DNA of 6,653 bases, taken from the NCBI GenBank assembly GCA_017404585.1, contig JAFRCB010000117.1, positions 1-6,653 of the forward strand, given 5' to 3'. Source of the stretch: Lachnospiraceae bacterium (GTDB lineage Bacteria > Bacillota > Clostridia > Lachnospirales > Lachnospiraceae). The notes below the pieces were generated by a model, which saw only the letters and a list, made by a program, of their open reading frames with translations, searched no databases and had not been told where the DNA came from. Shown in pieces: positions 1 to 4,083 of the stretch (positions are counted from its first letter, which is position 1; each line of letters begins with the position of its first letter). The position numbers and the translations under genes are program-made.

Positions 1-10
1 CCCTCCGTCC
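1..10 (-). promoter_or_regulatory. Putative ribosome binding site of a leftward gene beyond the left edge
   Basis: Read on the minus strand the first ten bases are GGACGGAGGG, which contains a GGAGG-type Shine-Dalgarno core. It lies about 35 nt downstream of the likely leftward transcription start, so a start codon would be expected within roughly ten bases outside the window. A small hairpin (AGTGC, five-base loop, GCACT; 13-27) sits between promoter and this site. The gene itself is not visible, so this is inferred from position and sequence only. Confidence 0.4.
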
Positions 11-42
11 TGAGTGCTTTGCGCACTGAATCTGATGAGCCC

Positions 43-73
43 ATTATACCATCTTACCAATGACATATGTCAT
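43..73 (-). promoter_or_regulatory. Leftward promoter with a 14-bp palindromic operator candidate
   Basis: On the minus strand a perfect TATAAT (48 to 43) is preceded by TG plus one base, making an extended -10 element (TGGTATAAT). A five-of-six match to the -35 consensus, ATGACA, lies at 73 to 68 with a long 19-bp spacer. The -35 is part of a perfect 14-bp palindrome, ATGACATATGTCAT (60-73), a suitable shape for a dimeric repressor or activator. It would drive the gene that starts off the left edge. The extended -10 is the strongest part; the operator role is inference. Confidence 0.5.
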
Positions 74-122
74 ATTATTTCAAAAATTGTATGAATTTGA
101 CAAAATGTACGGTCTGTGTTCA

Positions 123-286
123 TTCCGGGGAAGCCCTGTAAGGGCGGCGGGGCGATGCTCAAAGCATCAGCGAGTTCCGGATCGATGCGCGAATCGTCGG
201 AGTATCAGTGGTTCCGGATCGATGCGCGAAATATTGCAGCATCAGTGAATTCCGGATTGATGCGCGAAACTTCGCAGCATCAATGC
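123..286. repeat. Array of four ~37-bp hairpin-forming tandem repeats
   Basis: TTCCGG recurs at 123, 175, 212 and 250, each time followed within a short distance by a GATGC / GCATC inverted pair. The three right-hand units are 37-38 bp; the leftmost is 52 bp because it carries an extra GCCCT-GTA-AGGGC hairpin. Each unit can fold: the unit at 250 pairs GATGC+GCGA with TCGC+GCATC around one bulged A, the first has GATGCT-CAA-AGCATC, and the unit at 175 keeps its stem through a G:T pair (GATGC with GTATC). The array lies immediately past the stop codon of the small minus-strand gene, and that stop codon (TGA) is the first base triplet of a repeat copy in the minus orientation. There are no unique spacers, so it is not a CRISPR. 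Confidence 0.8.
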
Positions 287-447
287 TCGAAAAATTCCTG
301 TTGAGCATAGTATGTGATCAGATCCATGATCTTCTCCAGCTCCGCGCCGGAAAGCTTCGTCTTCTCGGCGACTGCCTCGGTGTCGGCTGCCCGGAAGCCC
401 TCATCGAAGAGCTCTGAAGCCAGCTTCGTGAATTCACGTTCAGTCAT
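280..447 (-). CDS. Small uncharacterised acidic protein, 55 aa
   Basis: This short leftward gene encodes 55 residues beginning MTEREFTKLASELFDEGF and ending in QQEFFEH. I do not recognise the family. The start is well supported: a full AAAGGAGG (plus coordinates 454-461) lies 6 nt before the ATG, and a plausible promoter lies further upstream. The protein is rich in Glu, Asp and Lys, has no membrane segment or signal peptide, and looks like two or three amphipathic helices; a KLSGAELEKIMDLITYYAQQ stretch (residues 31-50) could be a helix-turn-helix-like or protein-contact hairpin, but this is only impression. Its stop codon merges with the hairpin repeat array at 123-286, which would form the 3' end of the transcript. 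It stands alone between two repeat arrays. Codon use (GAG, AAG, CTG, GCC) resembles that of the larger genes, supporting true coding. Confidence 0.75.
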   Translation of the reverse strand: MTEREFTKLASELFDEGFRAADTEAVAEKTKLSGAELEKIMDLITYYAQQEFFEH

Positions 448-478
448 GTGGGTCCTCCTTTCCTGCGCAGTTCAATTA

Positions 479-515
479 ATTATACATTATATAAGAAAAT
501 ACTGCTATATATCAG
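479..515 (-). promoter_or_regulatory. Promoter of the 55-aa protein gene
   Basis: On the minus strand there are two overlapping-range TATAAT boxes, at 491-486 and 484-479. The first has a four-of-six -35 match, CTGATA (515-510), at an 18-bp spacer. The surrounding 470-515 region is strikingly AT-rich compared with the repeats on either side. Transcription would begin near 475-480, giving a leader of about 30 nt with the AAAGGAGG site before the small gene at 447. Confidence 0.5.
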
Positions 516-529
516 AGCATGGAACACTG

Positions 530-1016
530 AATCCTGCTTCTGAGGCGTGTTTGCTGCCTTTGATCCTGGCGAGTTTCATCGGGTCTTCGGCAGAGGCAAC
601 AAAATCCTGCTTCCCGAGGCGTGTTTGCTGCCTTTGGTCTCGGCGAGTTTCTTCGGGTCTTCGGCAGAGGCAGCAAAATCCTGCTTCCGAGGCGTGTTTG
701 CTGCCTTTGGTCCTGGCGAGTTTCTTCGGGTCTTCGACAGTGGCAGCAAAATCCTGCTTCCGAGGCGTGTTTGCTGCCTTTGGGCAAAATGGGTTTCTTC
801 AGGTCTTTGGCAGTGGCAGCAAAATCCTGCTTCTGAGGCGTGTTTGCTGCCTTTGACCAAAATGGGTTTCATCGGGTCTTCGGCAGTGGCAGCAAAATCC
901 TGCTTCTGAGGTGTAATTGCTGCCTTTGACCACAACGGATTTCATCGGGTCTTCGGCAGTGGCAGCAAAATCCTGCTTCCAAGGCGTTATTGCTGCCTTT
1001 GATCTTGGATGGATTC
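530..1016. repeat. Tandem array of 73-bp repeats (six full copies plus a partial one)
   Basis: Units begin with AATCCTGCTTC at 530, 603, 677, 750, 823, 896 and 969; lengths are 73 or 74 bp. The last copy diverges after about 48 bp as it enters the long inverted repeat. Each full unit contains TTTGCTGCC near its start and GGCAGCAAA at its end (slightly degenerate in a few copies), so each can form a hairpin with a 36-nt inner segment. Copies fall into two subtypes: the first three carry a TGGCGAGTTTC-like core, the next two AAAATGGGTTTC, and the sixth a diverged AACGGATTTC, suggesting segmental duplication. The period is not a multiple of three, so reading frames shift from unit to unit and I regard the open frames across it as chance. 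Nothing else is seen in this stretch. Confidence 0.9.
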
Positions 1017-1022
1017 ATCATA

Positions 1023-1215
1023 CAGTTCAGATAGGCTGTACTTGCATTACGCTGCCGGCAGCAAAGCATCCATCTTCGTGAGAAAAGCATTGCATATCCG
1101 ACTGAGAGATCTAAAATGCGCAGCATTTTAAAGCTCGCAGGGAAGGATATGCGCTTTTCGATGAAGATGATGTTTGCTGCCGGCTTCTGTACTTACATAC
1201 AGCCTATCTAAACTG
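1023..1215. repeat. Long imperfect inverted repeat able to form a ~190-nt hairpin
   Basis: The left arm (1023-1119) and the reverse complement of the right arm (1123-1215) align over their whole length with small gaps. Outer ends match as CAGTTYAGATAGGCTGTA (1023-1040 against 1215-1198); middle blocks match as GCCGGCAGCAAA (1054-1065), GAAAAGC and GCATATCC (1092-1099 against 1152-1145); the tip is a perfect 8-bp stem TAAAATGC / GCATTTTA with a GCA loop (1112-1130). The right arm ends 14 nt past the stop codon of the leftward operon, so the hairpin would form in that operon's 3' region. No T-run follows on the minus strand, so it is not a standard intrinsic terminator. It shares GGCAGCAAA with the adjacent 73-bp repeats. 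It could be an mRNA-protecting fold, a fold-back element (MITE-like) or a structured RNA. Confidence 0.85.
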
Positions 1216-1229
1216 TTACGCAGCCATTG

Positions 1230-1769
1230 TTATTCGATATAAACAATCGCCCCCGGCCGCACCGCCGAGACAATTTTTGCCACCCCCGAATGTATAACGC
1301 CGAACGAATAGACGTTCACCAGAATGAACGGATACTTAAAGCTGGCAAAACTGACTATCGTTGCCATAATCTTAACGATCCCGGTAAAGGCCTGATATTT
1401 CCAGTGACCGGATTCGAGGAGGCGGATTTCATTTGCACGAAGCAGATCGACAACTCCCGATATTGCAAGACCGATGACAAGATACATCATCACATACATC
1501 CACGGAAGGTCATCGATGTTAACAAAGAGCAGCCCTACATCCAGACAGAATATGCCTTCATATAAAATGATCTTGCCGCCGACCATATGCCTGGCCATGC
1601 TGTAATAATAGACAAGGAGTCTCACGCCGCGGATAATCATCGCAACCTCAAGAAAAAAAAGCATCAATTTGTATGCTCGATCCTGACCGCTGAACATGAA
1701 AAGTCCGAAAAGTATGACGAACAGTCCCGTCAGAACATTAAATACTCTTCTGGCTTTACCCATTTCCAT
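1230..1769 (-). CDS. DUF308 / HdeD-like integral membrane protein, 179 aa
   Basis: A small, very hydrophobic protein with about six predicted transmembrane helices at residues 9-27, 34-56, 66-84, 88-109, 126-145 and 147-170. The length, the six-helix layout and the short repeated helix pattern fit the DUF308/HdeD group, some of whose members are linked to acid resistance in enterobacteria; the molecular function is unknown and I assign none here. It is the last gene of a three-gene leftward operon: its ATG lies inside the end of the upstream gene, overlapping it by 14 bp, which suggests translational coupling. No strong Shine-Dalgarno is seen; GGGG at 1775-1772 is the nearest purine-rich run, and a second in-frame ATG (1763) is an alternative start. 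The long hairpin begins 14 nt after the stop. Family assignment is from memory of sequence character, not a search. Confidence 0.75.
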   Translation of the reverse strand: MEMGKARRVFNVLTGLFVILFGLFMFSGQDRAYKLMLFFLEVAMIIRGVRLLVYYYSMARHMVGGKIILYEGIFCLDVGLLFVNIDDLPWMYVMMYLVIGLAISGVVDLLRANEIRLLESGHWKYQAFTGIVKIMATIVSFASFKYPFILVNVYSFGVIHSGVAKIVSAVRPGAIVYIE

Positions 1770-2922
1770 CGCCCCGCTTTCTCATCTCAACAAGCTTCCA
1801 GTAATCCCGTATCCCCTTCAAGCCGCGCTTATCATAGTTGACAGAGAAGCCCGCCAGCCGGTTTCGGGACATGAAGATCCTGTTGGTCACCATACTCTTC
1901 TGAGCAAGGGCTGCAAGGAAGAACCTGCCGAGAAATGTGCTGTATTTTTCATCGCTCGCGGCAGCTACGTATTCCGCCTGGTACTTCTCAATGTTGAAAT
2001 CCTCCAGACTGACACCTGAAAGCCCGAATCCGAATGCTTTCCAGTCATCGCTGGCAAGAAGCTGCCTTTTCTCGAGGATCCGCATGATATCGCTCTTCCA
2101 CATTTCCAGGTTTTCTTCCTCGTAGTGCTTTTTCTCAAAGCTGTCCCGCTCCCCGCGAAGATATTTCATCGCGTAGACCATCTGGCAGAACGCGTGCCAG
2201 TAGTCCCTGGGGTTGTCCTTTATAATGACTTCGTAATCTCCCCATGCGGGCAGGTATCTGTAGCGCATAAAACTGTAATCGGGCAAATGCCCCGCCCTGC
2301 CGTGTCCGAGATTCATTATGCTTCTCTCATCGTTCTGGTAGATCGTGTTGGTGTAATAATTCGTCTCCGGATCATCGCGGGCTGTGGGGTTGTGGCGGAA
2401 AATTATGCGCGTATCATCGTCACTCGCGGATTCCCCCTTTAACTCGTAAAAAGAGGTCGCGTTGTTTATTACAAATGACGGCGTCCCCGCAAAATACCTA
2501 TGCGCCCACGTGTCGGCGAGGATGTGCATGGCAAGGCCTGCGGCCTGCAGCCCCTTTCCTTTGGCAAGCTGCACCGTCTCGACGATAAGGTCGCTGTCCG
2601 GGTTGCAGATCAGCCTGTACCTCTGCATATAACGCCTGCCTCTCCATTTCTTTTTGACGTACAGGTCTCCCGGCAGAAAATGAAAAGAGGACCAGATCCT
2701 TGTTATATCCTGCAGCCCCGGAATATCCGTCTTCGCGTCAGCGAGTTCAAGCTGTGACTGTGTCGTGGCAGCCTGGACCGGTCCCTTAAGTTTCTCGAGC
2801 AGAGTCCTTGTGCACAGATCGACGAACTGGGCTGAATATGCAATTTCGCTGCTCTCTTCGGGAGTGTAGCCCGCAAGATACGCTGCACAGTATGTGGCAT
2901 AATAATGAAAATCTTCCTGCAT
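1756..2922 (-). CDS. DUF6765-like protein with PLC-like His/Asp motifs, 388 aa
   Basis: The N-terminus (MQEDFHYYATYCAAYLAGY) and the TRIWSSFHFLPGDLY block (residues 74-88) resemble proteins I recall being annotated as DUF6765 in Clostridia; function is not established. There is no signal peptide or membrane helix, so it is probably cytoplasmic. Histidines and aspartates are arranged as possible metal ligands: H6, D35, H81, D86, an HILADTWAH motif giving H133, D137 and H141, and HGRAGHLPDYS giving H207, H212 and D215. The HxxxDxxxH motif and the order of ligands recall the all-helical zinc-dependent phospholipase C / S1 nuclease folds; that link is inference. The start is supported by GGAGGAA (plus 2929-2935) 6 nt before the ATG. 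It sits between two membrane-protein genes, 42 bp after one and overlapping the other by 14 bp, so the three products are probably co-produced and may act together at the membrane. Confidence 0.8.
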   Translation of the reverse strand: MQEDFHYYATYCAAYLAGYTPEESSEIAYSAQFVDLCTRTLLEKLKGPVQAATTQSQLELADAKTDIPGLQDITRIWSSFHFLPGDLYVKKKWRGRRYMQRYRLICNPDSDLIVETVQLAKGKGLQAAGLAMHILADTWAHRYFAGTPSFVINNATSFYELKGESASDDDTRIIFRHNPTARDDPETNYYTNTIYQNDERSIMNLGHGRAGHLPDYSFMRYRYLPAWGDYEVIIKDNPRDYWHAFCQMVYAMKYLRGERDSFEKKHYEEENLEMWKSDIMRILEKRQLLASDDWKAFGFGLSGVSLEDFNIEKYQAEYVAAASDEKYSTFLGRFFLAALAQKSMVTNRIFMSRNRLAGFSVNYDKRGLKGIRDYWKLVEMRKRGDGNG

Positions 2923-2942
2923 TATTGCTTCCTCCGGTCGTA

Positions 2943-2996
2943 TCGCTTTCGCCGAGCATCCTGTTCATGCTTCAGGTCCAGTCGCTTTCGCCGAGC
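2943..2996. repeat. 15-bp direct repeat at a gene junction
   Basis: TCGCTTTCGCCGAGC occurs at 2943-2957 and again at 2982-2996, 39 bp apart. On the minus strand the first copy encodes the C-terminal RSAKA region of the four-helix membrane protein; the second lies in the gap before the DUF6765-like gene. The sequence after each copy is also loosely similar (GACC followed by GA and AGCA), so the junction looks like an imperfect ~39-bp tandem duplication in which the downstream copy now carries the ribosome binding site. Confidence 0.75.
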
Positions 2997-3492
2997 GTCT
3001 CAGATATTTCAGCTTCAGAGACGATATAAGCAGCTGTATGAGTACAAGACATGATGTGACTTCAATGGTAAACATCGCAAGAGGGCCTATAATTTCACCG
3101 CTCTGTATCAGCTTTTCAATGTTGCCGCCCTGTATGGGCACGATGACCGCTGACTGAAAGGTCAAAACTTCCATTACAAGGCATATGATCGCAAGAACGA
3201 GATATACTATTCTTTTCCCGGAACTGTCAGACCGGGCTTCTTTTATGGCAGGGAGTCCAATACAGAGGCGAAAGAGGAGATTCAGCAGAATATAGGCTAT
3301 TATTATAACGGTGGCTCCGGTCTCGGTAATTGCGGGATTATCAGATCCTGTCACATTTTTAATCCAGTTTATCGGATCCATTATATAGGAAAATAGTACT
3401 TTCGCCGAACCCCAGACAAAGAACAGGATTACAGCGAGACTGCTGAGGAACAGCGTCTCTCTCTCCCGTCTTATTTTAGCTTCCATGGTCAT
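2965..3492 (-). CDS. Uncharacterised membrane protein with four helices, 175 aa
   Basis: First gene of the leftward operon. I do not recognise the family. The protein has about four transmembrane segments at residues 13-37, 60-82, 95-115 and 136-160, a basic N-terminus (KIRRERE) and a basic C-terminal tail (KLKYLRR), consistent with both ends being cytoplasmic. The loop at 38-58 carries the only clear polar extracellular stretch. An upstream TTG at 3549 would extend the frame by 19 residues, but the extension has no ribosome binding site and is not hydrophobic. I chose the ATG at 3492 because GAGGAG (plus 3503-3508) lies 10 nt before it; a second ATG two codons on is also possible. An ATG at 3500 is closer to that site but out of frame. 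The stop is 42 bp before the DUF6765-like gene. Confidence 0.75.
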   Translation of the reverse strand: MTMEAKIRRERETLFLSSLAVILFFVWGSAKVLFSYIMDPINWIKNVTGSDNPAITETGATVIIIAYILLNLLFRLCIGLPAIKEARSDSSGKRIVYLVLAIICLVMEVLTFQSAVIVPIQGGNIEKLIQSGEIIGPLAMFTIEVTSCLVLIQLLISSLKLKYLRRSAKATGPEA

Positions 3493-3560
3493 GTCGTCAT
3501 GTCTCCTCAATTCAAAAGGTGGTGCATGTCCCACCCGCAAATCTGTCAAACCATCCCGGC

Positions 3561-3576
3561 TAACCGGCGCCGGTTA
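3561..3576. promoter_or_regulatory. 16-bp perfect palindrome upstream of the leftward operon
   Basis: TAACCGGCGCCGGTTA is a perfect palindrome about 70 bp upstream of the operon's first ATG. A weak leftward promoter can be drawn just before it (TAAAAT at 3595-3590 with a poor -35 near 3618-3613), which would place the palindrome in the start region or early leader. It could be an operator or, in RNA, a short GC-rich hairpin. The GC-rich content contrasts with the AT-rich promoter next to it. Confidence 0.45.
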
Positions 3577-3622
3577 CTTTTCAAAGCCTATTTTATCACA
3601 GAAGTCATCCGGTATGTACTGT

Positions 3623-3754
3623 AGTTTTCGGCAGCTCGCAGGCATCGTTCTGCGATTGTCATAATTGAAGTTTTCGGCAGCTCGCAGGCACCGTTCTTTC
3701 ATAGTCATTACAGCTCGCAGGCACCGCTCTTCCGTAGTCATTACAGCTCAGGCA
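3623..3754. repeat. Spaced repeat cluster with CAGCTCGCAGGCA core
   Basis: CAGCTCGCAGGCA occurs exactly at 3632, 3678 and 3711, with a degenerate fourth copy, CAGCTCAGGCA, at 3744. Spacings are 46, 33 and 33 bp. The first two copies share a longer exact block (3623-3644 and 3669-3690) beginning AGTTTTCGG; copies two and three share the downstream ending TAGTCATTA. The cluster lies in the divergent region between the leftward operon and adhE. It does not fold strongly and has no coding capacity I can support. Its core AGCTCGCAGG also appears once in the long hairpin at 1132-1141. Confidence 0.8.
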
Positions 3755-3845
3755 GGCTGTTGCTGCTATCCGTAACCCGTCACAAAGCAGCCATAATACA
3801 ATATTGCAATATCGAATACATGCTAGTGAATTTTACGGACACATA

Positions 3846-3854
3846 TGATATAAT
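3846..3854 (+). promoter_or_regulatory. Candidate upstream rightward promoter (extended -10)
   Basis: TGATATAAT is a perfect TATAAT with the TG extension one base upstream. No good -35 is seen at 17 bp, which is tolerated for extended -10 promoters. A 12-bp perfect palindrome, ATATTGCAATAT (3801-3812), lies about 35 bp upstream. If active it would give adhE a second transcript with a leader of about 220 nt. Nothing confirms use. Confidence 0.4.
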
Positions 3855-3900
3855 AGTAGGAACAAATCGCTTTCGGATGGCTTAATTGTACTTAATTTTT

Positions 3901-3933
3901 TGCACAATTTCCACAATTGTGCACATTACACAA
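3901..3933. promoter_or_regulatory. Nested inverted repeats, candidate Rex-type operator region
   Basis: TGCACAAT (3901-3908) and ATTGTGCA (3916-3923) form a perfect 8-bp inverted repeat with a 7-nt centre. Overlapping it, TTGTG (3917-3921) and CACAA (3929-3933) form a second inverted pair, also with a 7-nt centre. The known Rex consensus in Firmicutes is TTGTGAA-N4-TTCACAA, so the half-sites match but the spacing is one base short. Rex controls adhE in several Firmicutes by sensing NADH/NAD, which makes the location about 45 bp upstream of the main -35 attractive. The assignment to Rex is inference. Confidence 0.4.
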
Positions 3934-3975
3934 ATCACCGACATCCATTTACTTATATTTATACAACAGTTTTGC

Positions 3976-4004
3976 TTGACATACCCACGCTATTTCGATA
4001 TTAT
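3976..4004 (+). promoter_or_regulatory. Main adhE promoter (sigma-70 type)
   Basis: A perfect -35 TTGACA (3976-3981) is followed after exactly 17 bp by TATTAT (3999-4004), five of six to the -10 consensus. Transcription would begin near 4011, giving a leader of about 73 nt. This is the strongest promoter in the window and fits the high expression expected of adhE during fermentation. Confidence 0.75.
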
Positions 4005-4028
4005 TATATCGATAAATGAATATCGATA
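3995..4028 (+). promoter_or_regulatory. Three TCGATA motifs at exact 14-bp spacing over the adhE start region
   Basis: TCGATA begins at 3995, 4009 and 4023. The second and third are inside the 8-bp palindrome TATCGATA (4007-4014 and 4021-4028). The first lies in the spacer/-10 border of the main promoter and the others cover the predicted start and early leader, the classical place for a repressor. The regulator is unknown. Confidence 0.45.
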
Positions 4029-4070
4029 CAGGCAGTATCAATTCATTTGCAACATTATTTTATTCATTTC

Positions 4071-4078
4071 AAAGGAGG
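4071..4078 (+). promoter_or_regulatory. Strong ribosome binding site of adhE
   Basis: AAAGGAGG is a near-complete Shine-Dalgarno sequence 5 nt before the ATG at 4084. It fixes the adhE start and argues against the upstream ATG at 4016, which is in another frame and has no such site. Confidence 0.9.
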
Positions 4079-4083
4079 ATCAC

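Noticed and set aside
123..286. CRISPR array
   Set aside because: Repeats are contiguous with no unique spacers, they vary from copy to copy, and no cas genes are present. The 73-bp array fails for the same reasons.
512..935. Several open frames on both strands across the 73-bp repeats
   Set aside because: The repeat period is not divisible by three, so the same units are read in shifting frames. There is no ribosome binding site and no reason to see a protein here.
1112..1130. Classical intrinsic terminator formed by the TAAAATGC / GCATTTTA stem
   Set aside because: The stem is AT-rich and is not followed by a T-run on either strand. It is better read as the tip of the long hairpin, which may still affect transcript ends.
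1227..2757. Rightward open frames opposite the DUF308-like and DUF6765-like genes (for example 1227-1565, 2125-2442, 2500-2757)
   Set aside because: They are antisense to convincing genes, have no ribosome binding sites, and their translations lack recognisable features.
3493..3549. N-terminal extension of the four-helix membrane protein to the TTG at 3549
   Set aside because: No ribosome binding site precedes it, the extra residues look unlike a natural N-terminus, and GAGGAG is placed for the ATG at 3492.
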